Assembly: GCA_041662295.1 (NCBI GenBank) | Contig: JBAZSR010000001.1 | Span: 1 to 64,000, forward strand | Length of the DNA: 64,000 bases | Reading direction: 5' to 3' | Source: JACQWX01 sp041662295 | GTDB taxonomy: Bacteria; Elusimicrobiota; Elusimicrobia; UBA1565; UBA9628 | In this document: in pieces, positions 57,969 through 64,000 of the stretch | Layout: each line of letters opens with the position of its first letter | Position numbering within the stretch: the stretch's first letter is position 1 | Made by a program: the position numbers and the translations under genes | Notes under the pieces: generated by a model | Told to the model about the DNA's origin: nothing | The model's input: the letters and a program-made list of their open reading frames with translations, nothing else | Databases searched by the model: none

Positions 57969-58805
57969 ATGACCAAGCCACTCATCCTGGTGTGCAATGA
58001 CGACGGGATCGGCTCTCCTGGCTTGCGCGCCGCTGCCCAAGCAGTGACAGGCCTCGGCGAGGTCGTGGTCGTGGCGCCCAAGTCCCAGCAAACAGCAGCT
58101 GGCAGGAGCCTGACCGGGCCGGACCATGCCGTGCTCGAGCCCGTGTCCTACCGCGTGTCCGGCCGCAAGATCCGGGCATACCAGGTGGACTGCTCGCCGG
58201 CCATGCTCGTGGACCTTGCGTTCGTGGTCCTGTTCTCTGGACGGCTCCCGGACCTGGTGGTTTCGGGGATCAACTACGGGGAGAACGCGGGAGCGGTGGT
58301 GACGGCCTCCGGCACCGTTGGAGCCGCGCTCGAGGCAGCGGGGCTCGGCGTGCCTGCCTTGGCCGTGTCCCGCCAGACCGAGATCAAGCACCACATGCGC
58401 TACGGAAGGCTGGATTGGGGCGCCAGCCGCCACTTCACGCGCAAGGTCGTCAAGATGCTGCTGGGAAGGCGCTTTCCGGACGGCGTGGATGTCTTCAACC
58501 TCAATGTCCCGGCTGACGCGAAGAAGACCACGCCCATGCGGCTGACGCGCGTGTCCCGGCAATCCTACTTCATCTTCGAGATACCCGGAGCCACGCTGGC
58601 CTCCTCCCTGGGCGATGGCCGTGTGCGCGTCAAGGTCGGCCACGACTGCCTTGAAAAGGACTCTGACATCTATGCCCTGACCTGCGACCGGGTGGTCTCC
58701 CTGACCCCGCTCACCTCGGACCTGACGTCCCGCGCGCGGCCGGGAAAGGTCAATGCCTGGCTTGCCAGTTCCTGCCGAGCTGAGCGCTCCCGTCCCCTGC
58801 AATAA
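57969..58805 (+). CDS. surE: 5'/3'-nucleotidase SurE
   Basis: The 278-residue phosphatase has the SurE motifs LVCNDDGIGSPG (metal-binding Asp-Asp), the Gly-rich APKSQQTAAGRSLTG and VSGINYGENAG. It dephosphorylates nucleoside monophosphates in stress survival. Length is slightly above the norm because of a C-terminal extension. Confidence 0.93.
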   Translation: MTKPLILVCNDDGIGSPGLRAAAQAVTGLGEVVVVAPKSQQTAAGRSLTGPDHAVLEPVSYRVSGRKIRAYQVDCSPAMLVDLAFVVLFSGRLPDLVVSGINYGENAGAVVTASGTVGAALEAAGLGVPALAVSRQTEIKHHMRYGRLDWGASRHFTRKVVKMLLGRRFPDGVDVFNLNVPADAKKTTPMRLTRVSRQSYFIFEIPGATLASSLGDGRVRVKVGHDCLEKDSDIYALTCDRVVSLTPLTSDLTSRARPGKVNAWLASSCRAERSRPLQ

Positions 58806-58862
58806 ACCTCCCCCAGGGCCGTTATCCATGGTAGGCCGCACACAGACTTCAAGGGAGGTGTT

Positions 58863-59447
58863 ATGAAGAAAGCGTTCTGGGTCGCGATGGCAGCGGGAAT
58901 CGTGGGGCTGGGGCTTCAGACGGGATCGCTTTGGGCCGAGGACAAGGCTTCAGCAGGCAAGGGCGCCGGGGCGGTCCAGTGCGCCAAGGGCAGGATGGCC
59001 CAGCGCTTGGGCCTGACCCAGGAGCAGGCGGACAAGATGGGTGAGCTCCGGAAAGCCCAGAAGGAGGCCGTCGCGCCCCTGCGCAAAAAGCTTAAGGAAG
59101 AGACGGCCAGGCTCCGCGAGCTCGTCCGCGACGAGGCCTCTGATAAGGAGATTGCGGCTGTCCTCTCCCGTGTCCAGGAGACCCATAAGGCCATCCAGGC
59201 CGAGCAGGAGAAGCTCAAAGGCAAGCTTGCTGTCCTGCTGACGCCGAGCCAGCAGGCCAAGATGCTGCTCGCTGCTGCCAGGATGAACAAGGCCGGCAAA
59301 GGCATGCGCATGGGCGGACGCGGCAAGGGGCAAGGCGGAAAAGGCGGCTGGGAAGGCGGCAGAGGCAGGGGCGGTCAGGACGGCCGAGGCAATCGCGAAG
59401 GCCGAGGATTCGGCCGCGGCCAGGAGTGGGGCGACAGCAAAGAGTGA
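58863..59447 (+). CDS. Spy/CpxP-like periplasmic protein with Gly/Arg-rich tail
   Basis: The 194-residue protein has a signal peptide (about 1-25), two LTxxQ-type motifs (LGLTQEQADKM and LLTPSQQAKM) at the ends of an antiparallel helical pair, and a Gly/Arg-rich tail of about 55 residues with RGG-like units. LTxxQ proteins are periplasmic chaperones or metal sensors. GGGAGGT (58853-58859) precedes the ATG. Most members lack such a tail. Confidence 0.75.
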   Translation: MKKAFWVAMAAGIVGLGLQTGSLWAEDKASAGKGAGAVQCAKGRMAQRLGLTQEQADKMGELRKAQKEAVAPLRKKLKEETARLRELVRDEASDKEIAAVLSRVQETHKAIQAEQEKLKGKLAVLLTPSQQAKMLLAAARMNKAGKGMRMGGRGKGQGGKGGWEGGRGRGGQDGRGNREGRGFGRGQEWGDSKE

Positions 59448-59468
59448 CGATGCTGTCGTTGTCCGCGG

Positions 59469-59497
59469 GCGGGCCCGGAGGCAGGCTCCGGGCCCGC
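59469..59497 (+). terminator. Strong hairpin after Spy-like gene
   Basis: GCGGGCCCGGAG (59469-59480) and CTCCGGGCCCGC (59486-59497) form a perfect 12-bp stem with a 5-nt loop, 22 nt after the stop. It is followed by TTCGT rather than a long U-run. Confidence 0.6.
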
Positions 59498-59537
59498 TTC
59501 GTCGTCCAAGGCAAAATCAGCTATCATAGACGGGCGG

Positions 59538-60506
59538 ATGGAAGATCTCGGCCCCCTGCTCAAAGGCGTATCGCGGTCGTTCTATCTCTCCCTGAAAATC
59601 CTTCCCCCTGAGCTGAGACAGCAGATCTCCGTTGCCTACCTGCTTGCCCGAGCCAGCGACACCGTGGCTGACACCAAGGTCGTTGCCAGGGAGAAGAGGC
59701 TCGGCCTTCTCAGATCCATGAGGAAGGGCGATTTTCAGCCCGTCGCCGGGCTCTCGGCGAGCCAGGCGCTCCCGGCCGAGTCGGAGCTTCTCTTGCGTTT
59801 GGCTGAGGTCGCCAAGCTCAAGGCCTCCTTCTGCGCGGAAGACCGCGTGCTCACGGACTGCCTGCTCGACACCATCGTCAGCGGCCAGATTTTCGACTTG
59901 GAGCGCTTTGCCGGCGAGGATGCCGCATCCCTGACCGCCCTTTCGGACGAGGCCGAGCTCGACCACTACACCTACATGGTGGCGGGGTGCGTAGGCGAGT
60001 TCTGGACCAAGCTGGCCGGCCTGCGGCTGCCTGCCCTCAAAGGCTGGGATACGGACCAACTCCTCAGTCTGGGTGTGGCTTTCGGCAAAGGCCTCCAGCT
60101 TGTCAATGTCCTGCGCGATGTGCCGCGGGACCTCAGGAACGGCAGGTGCTACCTGCCGGTCCTGACGCCCAAGGACCTGCTCGACCCGATGAATTATCCA
60201 GCTGTCCAGCCGCTGTACAACAGGCTCTTGGACACGGCTCTCGGACATCTCGAGGCTGGCTGGTGCTACACCCTGAGCATCCCGCCAAGCCTGTGGAAGC
60301 TGCGCCTGGCGTGCGCCTGGCCCATCTGGATCGGGCTCGAGACCATGGGGCTCCTGCGCAAGGGCAACCCGCTTGACCCGAAGCAGGTCATCATGGTGCC
60401 CCAGTGGAGGACGAACCTTCTCCTGGCCGAGTCTTTCCTGCTCTGCAGGAGCGACCGTCTCATGGAGCGCTCCTTCCAGCGCCGCCTCAAAAGGGCCCGC
60501 AGCTAG
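59538..60506 (+). CDS. Squalene/phytoene synthase family enzyme
   Basis: The 322-residue enzyme has both Asp-rich motifs of trans-head-to-head prenyl synthases: DTVADT (41-46) and RDVPRDLRNGR (about 193-203). It joins two farnesyl- or geranylgeranyl-diphosphates to make squalene- or carotenoid-type C30/C40 precursors. No hopanoid or carotenoid genes are beside it, so the product is undetermined. TATCAT ends 10 nt before the ATG. Confidence 0.88.
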   Translation: MEDLGPLLKGVSRSFYLSLKILPPELRQQISVAYLLARASDTVADTKVVAREKRLGLLRSMRKGDFQPVAGLSASQALPAESELLLRLAEVAKLKASFCAEDRVLTDCLLDTIVSGQIFDLERFAGEDAASLTALSDEAELDHYTYMVAGCVGEFWTKLAGLRLPALKGWDTDQLLSLGVAFGKGLQLVNVLRDVPRDLRNGRCYLPVLTPKDLLDPMNYPAVQPLYNRLLDTALGHLEAGWCYTLSIPPSLWKLRLACAWPIWIGLETMGLLRKGNPLDPKQVIMVPQWRTNLLLAESFLLCRSDRLMERSFQRRLKRARS

Positions 60507-60973
60507 CCGGCCTTTTTCAATACCACGATCCGGATATCTCCGGGAAAATCCGCGGCAGCGGCCTCTTCGGTCATCATCTTCAGCACCTGTTCAGGACTGC
60601 CGCCTCCGGTGCCTGCGCCGATGAGCGGGAACGCGATGGAGGAGAACCCCTTCTGTTTCGCCAAGGCTAGGGCATTAACTACCGAAGCCCTGACGGATGC
60701 TTCCGAAGAGCGCCACCACAGGCTGATGCCCGCGACATGGATGATGGCCTTGAACGGGAGCCTGCCCGGGCCTGTCAGCACCGCGCCGCCCAAGGGGATG
60801 GGGCCCATCCTTCCCAGTTCGAGGAACGGCGCATAGCCTCCGCGCTTCTTGATGGCGCCTGAGACGCCCTGCGGGAGCAGCAGCCACCACGGGATGATGT
60901 TCCTGTTCCAGGCATTGACGATGCAGTCGACCTTCTGGTCGAGGAGGTCGCCTTCGATGACGTGGACAGACAT
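60503..60973 (-). CDS. Macro-domain protein
   Basis: The 156-residue protein matches the macro domain that binds or hydrolyses ADP-ribose derivatives: EGDLLDQKVDCIVNAWNRNI, GVSGAIKKRGG and PLIGAGTGGGS. The usual NAAN is NAWN here. ATG 60973 follows the phosphorylase stop by 7 nt. Its stop overlaps the stop of the convergent synthase gene (CTAG, 60503-60506). Confidence 0.88.
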   Translation of the reverse strand: MSVHVIEGDLLDQKVDCIVNAWNRNIIPWWLLLPQGVSGAIKKRGGYAPFLELGRMGPIPLGGAVLTGPGRLPFKAIIHVAGISLWWRSSEASVRASVVNALALAKQKGFSSIAFPLIGAGTGGGSPEQVLKMMTEEAAAADFPGDIRIVVLKKAG

Positions 60974-60980
60974 GAGGGCC

Positions 60981-61772
60981 TTAGCGCCGGCGGCGGAGGG
61001 GAGCATCCAATTCCACGCATGCCTCCACAGACAGCCAGAAGAGTCGTTCTCTTGCGGATATCCGCATCCCAAAGTGGCGGGGATCCCATTTTAGGCCGCT
61101 GACATCGTCGCCGCCGTACAGGAATTGGCCGATTTTGACCTTCCGGAATGCGGCGACGGCGAACAGGGCCGCGGCTTCCATTTCAACGGTCAGGCAACCC
61201 TGGCTTCGACGGCGGGCGACTTTGGCGCGCGTTTCTCTATAGAATGCGTCGGTTGTCCAAGTCTTGCCTTTCAGAAAAGGGCACTTGTGGCGCTTCAAGA
61301 CCCGGAGCATCGCCCTGACGACCTTGGGGGAAGGACGTGCTTCTGCCAAGGGCGGGAGGTAGTGGTAGGATGTCCCCTCGTCACGGACAGCGGACGTGGG
61401 GATGATGATGTCCCCGCTGGCGATCGAACGGTCGAGGACCCCGGCACCGCCGCAGACGACGAACTTCCTGCCCCCTCTTGCGATGACCTCTTCGAAAAGC
61501 CCGGCAGCCAGGGATGCGCCGACGGCAGCGGGAATGACTCCTAAGACATGCCCGCCAAATGTCCCCTTGTAGACCGGGACTTTTCCCATCTCAGATTTCA
61601 GCGGAGGGAGTTCGGTGAGGGAGAGCCGCTTCCTGGCCCCATCGATGACCTCCCGAAAGAAGCATAGGACGCAAAGAGGGGGCACATCTCTATGTTTGAT
61701 CACCTTATGCGGCTCTATGATCGCTTCGCGCGTTGGATCGAAATCAAGGAGCGGGATTGGCTGTCTTTTCAT
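60981..61772 (-). CDS. Nucleoside phosphorylase-family protein
   Basis: The 263-residue protein has the family core GGAGVLDRSIASGDIIIPT and the substrate-binding VEMEAAALFAVA. Members split purine or pyrimidine nucleosides with phosphate, or act as nucleosidases. It lies just upstream of a macro-domain gene, which suggests ADP-ribose or nucleoside salvage. The exact substrate is unknown. Confidence 0.85.
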   Translation of the reverse strand: MKRQPIPLLDFDPTREAIIEPHKVIKHRDVPPLCVLCFFREVIDGARKRLSLTELPPLKSEMGKVPVYKGTFGGHVLGVIPAAVGASLAAGLFEEVIARGGRKFVVCGGAGVLDRSIASGDIIIPTSAVRDEGTSYHYLPPLAEARPSPKVVRAMLRVLKRHKCPFLKGKTWTTDAFYRETRAKVARRRSQGCLTVEMEAAALFAVAAFRKVKIGQFLYGGDDVSGLKWDPRHFGMRISARERLFWLSVEACVELDAPLRRRR

Positions 61773-61901
61773 GGTCTACACCTGCGCCGATGGATGGTCC
61801 ATTGTCCTCCAGCGTTCGTCTGGCTGGGAGTATACAAAGGGCGCTTCCAGATTTGCCATGGGTAGTGAGGCACGGCCTTGGCTCGAACGCGGCCGGCTTC
61901 G

Positions 61902-61974
61902 GCCTGAATTTCTGGTTGCGTATCCATTCATTCTCCTCGCCCCAGGGCCAGGGGAATAGCGTTTCTATGAATTT
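61902..61974 (-). repeat. Dispersed hairpin repeat, copy B
   Basis: It is 86% identical to copy A (51089-51161). The central palindrome (61930-61957) keeps its 14-bp stem with the same single mismatch plus one lost pair at the loop. Position 34/51 changes from A-T to C-G. Context is the same as copy A, between two minus-strand genes. Confidence 0.8.
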
Positions 61975-62023
61975 TACTTTCATCGCGAAAGTGAAATGCG
62001 CGGAAACGCAAGCAGGTCTCCTG

Positions 62024-62067
62024 AAAAAACGAGCCCCTGGCCGAAAGGTCCGGACCAGGGGCTCGTT
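62024..62067 (-). terminator. Rho-independent terminator of the PIN-like gene
   Basis: On the minus strand a perfect 13-bp stem, AACGAGCCCCTGG with CCAGGGGCTCGTT, closes a 14-nt loop and runs into TTTTTT (62029-62024). It lies 14 nt after the stop at 62081. It is the clearest intrinsic terminator in the window. Confidence 0.88.
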
Positions 62068-62080
62068 GGCGCGGAGGTGG

Positions 62081-62809
62081 CTACAGGCTGTAGGTGATCC
62101 TGTTGTCGTTGATGATGACCTTGCCGGTCTGCAGGAGGGCTTCCAGGATGTCGGCTGCTGGCGGAAGGGTCTTGCCCGCGCCGTGCTGGTTCTGCAGGTA
62201 GTTCAGGAAGCGGACCTTGGTCGAGGGCCGCTGGTTGGCGGAAAGGCGTTCGAGGGCCGCCAGGACCTTGGATTCCGCGACATGGCCGGCGCCGTTGGAG
62301 CCTGCCGGTTCCGTTGGGGCGGGAGCCTTGGGGGCCTGGGATGACTGACGTCCGCCCGAGCGGCGGCCGCCTCGGCGGGAGCGTCCGCCGCGGTCAGGGC
62401 TCGCGCTGGAGCGGCTCGGCCGCCTCTCCGGGGCAGGGCTTGGGAGCTGACAGCTCTTGCCGAGGTTGTCGACCCTGCGGCTCTCGCGGCCGTTCTCGCT
62501 GATGTAGCGGAGCAGGGCGTCGTAGCCCTTGTCGCGGGAGAGCACGGTGAAGCCGATGGACTTGTCCGCTTCGACGTCCATGCGGCCGAGCATGTAGCTG
62601 AGGTGGAAGTCGAGGTTGTTCTTGCCCTCGCCGCCGATCTTGACCCACTCAACGCGGGTGCCGAGGCTCTGCAGGCGCTGGACGAGCTCGAAGTCGAGCT
62701 TGTTCTGGCCCCTGCCCACGAAGATGATGATCTTGTCGAAGGCGCCGCCGCCTTCCTCCAGCTTCACTTTTTGCGTATTTTCGAAGTCAATGAACAGATA
62801 ATGAGACAC
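62081..62809 (-). CDS. PIN/NYN-like domain protein
   Basis: The 242-residue protein starts at GTG 62809, where AGGAGG lies 9 nt upstream. A farther ATG at 62908 overlaps the next gene by 4 nt but has no such site. The N-terminal half is PIN/NYN-like: HYLFIDFENTQ, the mid-domain NNLDFHLSYMLGRM and VLSRDKGYDALL. A Ser/Arg/Gly-rich linker follows, then a C-terminal small helical domain that could bind nucleic acid. It may be an RNA-acting nuclease. Confidence 0.75.
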   Translation of the reverse strand: MSHYLFIDFENTQKVKLEEGGGAFDKIIIFVGRGQNKLDFELVQRLQSLGTRVEWVKIGGEGKNNLDFHLSYMLGRMDVEADKSIGFTVLSRDKGYDALLRYISENGRESRRVDNLGKSCQLPSPAPERRPSRSSASPDRGGRSRRGGRRSGGRQSSQAPKAPAPTEPAGSNGAGHVAESKVLAALERLSANQRPSTKVRFLNYLQNQHGAGKTLPPAADILEALLQTGKVIINDNRITYSL

Positions 62810-62904
62810 TAACTGATTCCTCCTGGGTGCGTCTATAATGGATTCAGACCGTCTGGCAGGACCCGGCTTGGGGAAGAGGGATGCAAGAAGACCGAACACT
62901 CCGG

Positions 62905-64000
62905 TCATTGTACCTTTTTCCAGGGGCCCGCGCCAACAGCGTCGATGAACGGCTGCTCCCGAAGGGGCCGCTCGAGGAACTCTGCGACGAGGGCCGCGGG
63001 ATCCTTGGTTGCGCCCGAGTCGAGCACGACTTCGCGGAACCGGCGCGCCATGATGGGGTCGGGCTGGTCCTTCGGCCCGAACCCGGAGAACAGGTCCTCG
63101 GCCGCGACTCCGGCCCAGAGCGGCCCGAAGCCGCGGCCGGCGTCCGTGACCAGGAACGCGAGGTCAGCCGGGCCGCAGGCCCTGGGAGGGGTGAGGAGGC
63201 CGATCTCCAGGGATATGCGGCCAAGTTCTCCGCAGAGGTCCAGGACCTGGGTCGTATGGCTCCTTCGGCCGAACTCGGCGCGGGCTGTGGCTTCAAGGGT
63301 GTCGAGGGCCGAGGTCGCGGCAAGGGCTTGGGGCAGCAGCTGGGCCAGCTCCCGGGGCAGTGGGATGCCGTTGGCAAGCCGCGGCAAGAGGGTCGGCAGC
63401 CCGCTGGGAGACCAGGCCCAGCGCTCGAAGACCATGCCGGGGACCTCGGCGAAATCCCAAGGCGCTTCGGCGGACGAGAAGCTGGCGTAGCGGTTCCTGC
63501 TCGATATGAGGTACAGGGCTTTGCCGAACGCCCTCAGCATGGGCCGGGCTTGGTCCAGGGGGAGCAGGGCCTGCTTGCCTTTCGGGGGCCTGGGCAGGCT
63601 CGCCACAAGGGCCGCGATGCCCGGCTGGCGCAGGCCGTCGCTGGTCTGCCGGGGCCGGAGCAGGCTGAAGGCAGCGGTCTCTTCGGTCTTGCCGGGCCTG
63701 GCGTAGAGGTCGAGGTAGAGATAACCGAGCGTCTCACCTTGCTCCGCGAGGACGGCCAAGACGCGTGCATCCGGGTGCCAGGCAGGGGCCTGGCCCGCGT
63801 CTTTGAGGCGCAGGCCATAGAGGCTGCGGCTGAGCTCGGCCATGCCGTCGAGGAAGGCCCGGAGGGGCAGGCCATCTTTGATGTCGCTGGCCGCATCTCC
63901 CAGGACATAGTCCTGGAGCTTCTTGCGGTAGGCGCTCCTCTCTTCCGGGTGGAGGGCTCGTTTCTTGTCAGCGGGTTCAGCGAGGGCCTTGAGCCCTTCC
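62905..64000 (-). CDS. M3-family peptidase homologue lacking the HEXXH zinc site, partial
   Basis: The frame is open to the right edge, giving 364 C-terminal residues. Family M3 (oligopeptidase A-like) landmarks are present: LGYLYLDLYARPGK, then DFAEVPGMVFERW and the C-terminal helical region. The zinc motif FHEFGHALH is replaced by LRAFGKALY, with Arg, Ala and Lys for His, Glu and His (codons at 63534-63520). The Glu of DFAE is kept. It is probably inactive as a peptidase or has a new role. It lies upstream of the PIN-like gene. Confidence 0.75.
   Translation of the reverse strand, partial: EGLKALAEPADKKRALHPEERSAYRKKLQDYVLGDAASDIKDGLPLRAFLDGMAELSRSLYGLRLKDAGQAPAWHPDARVLAVLAEQGETLGYLYLDLYARPGKTEETAAFSLLRPRQTSDGLRQPGIAALVASLPRPPKGKQALLPLDQARPMLRAFGKALYLISSRNRYASFSSAEAPWDFAEVPGMVFERWAWSPSGLPTLLPRLANGIPLPRELAQLLPQALAATSALDTLEATARAEFGRRSHTTQVLDLCGELGRISLEIGLLTPPRACGPADLAFLVTDAGRGFGPLWAGVAAEDLFSGFGPKDQPDPIMARRFREVVLDSGATKDPAALVAEFLERPLREQPFIDAVGAGPWKKVQ

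Larger units (their letters stand above)
61773..62080. other. Intergenic region with hairpin repeat and terminator
   Basis: This 308-bp stretch between two minus-strand genes holds the promoter side of the nucleoside phosphorylase gene, repeat copy B (61902-61974) and the terminator of the PIN-like gene (62024-62067). A minus-strand frame of 79 codons crosses it (61983-61744) but overlaps the phosphorylase start and has no supporting features, so I do not call it a gene. Confidence 0.6.

Noticed and set aside
61744..61983. 79-codon minus-strand gene across repeat copy B
   Set aside because: It overlaps the start of the nucleoside phosphorylase gene, has no ribosome site, and the matching frame in repeat copy A is broken by a stop.

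Overview
This 64 kb window is GC-rich bacterial chromosomal DNA centred on a replication origin. The core is dnaA-dnaN-dciA-gyrB-gyrA, with an AT-rich stretch and DnaA boxes just upstream of dnaA. Genes left of the origin (3-20 kb) run almost entirely on the minus strand and genes right of it (20.7-36.6 kb) on the plus strand, as expected when transcription follows replication outward. A parA/parB pair lies at 38.7-40.4 kb. A TonB-dependent outer-membrane receptor points to a diderm (Gram-negative) cell. The gene mix (class II B12-dependent ribonucleotide reductase, HPr kinase with a mannose-type PTS, DciA instead of RecF, a deoxyhypusine-synthase-like enzyme) resembles high-GC Elusimicrobiota or a neighbouring lineage. 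That placement is inference and cannot be proven here. A run of 10 N at 30671-30680 marks an assembly gap, and both window edges cut genes.

Layout. 0-3.1 kb: end of a membrane protein and a tandem ATP-grasp protein. 3.1-10.7 kb (minus): dCMP deaminase, membrane FHA protein, nrdJ, zinc-ribbon membrane protein, nfeD and lepB, tightly coupled. 10.7-11.9 kb: DUF4143 ATPase. 11.9-20.4 kb (minus): hpf, hprK, rapZ, PTS IIA-IIB-IIC-IID, ptsH, ptsI and lepA, a sugar-PTS and regulation operon. 20.4-28.9 kb: origin and replication/gyrase operon. 28.9-31.6 kb: secreted protein, serS, gap, HD phosphodiesterase-like protein. 31.7-36.6 kb: cNMP-domain protein, PhoB/PhoR-like two-component system, a Pho-box-like site, a DUF47 protein and two tandem PiT phosphate transporters. 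36.6-41.6 kb: asd, secreted protein, parB, parA, a degenerate LAGLIDADG protein and a second cNMP-domain protein. 41.6-44.4 kb: a probable polyamine cluster. 44.5-51.0 kb: HAD-like pseudoenzyme, secreted proteins, TatD, TPR/HEAT protein. 51-62 kb: accessory genes (XRE regulator, ADP-ribosylglycohydrolase, RNase H-like nuclease, DUF4143 ATPase, tRNA-CAT, TonB receptor, DUF2779 nuclease, surE, Spy-like protein, squalene/phytoene synthase, macrodomain, nucleoside phosphorylase). 62-64 kb: PIN/NYN-like protein and an M3 peptidase homologue without its zinc site.

How the genes work together. The PTS operon holds the whole phosphorelay (EI, HPr with His15 and Ser46, IIA-IID) plus HPr kinase and RapZ, so uptake and carbon regulation are co-encoded. 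The phosphate block links sensor, regulator, a matching 11-bp-phased site and transporters. The 41.6-44.4 kb block links a deoxyhypusine-synthase-like enzyme, an agmatinase-family hydrolase and a deacetylase-family enzyme.

The most interesting leads are the phased Pho-box-like repeats at 33.87-33.91 kb, a dispersed hairpin repeat with compensatory changes (51.09 and 61.90 kb), the catalytically degenerate LAGLIDADG protein next to parA, the zinc-site-less M3 peptidase, the polyamine cluster, and a recurring -10-like hexamer placed 4-10 nt before start codons, which suggests leaderless transcripts.
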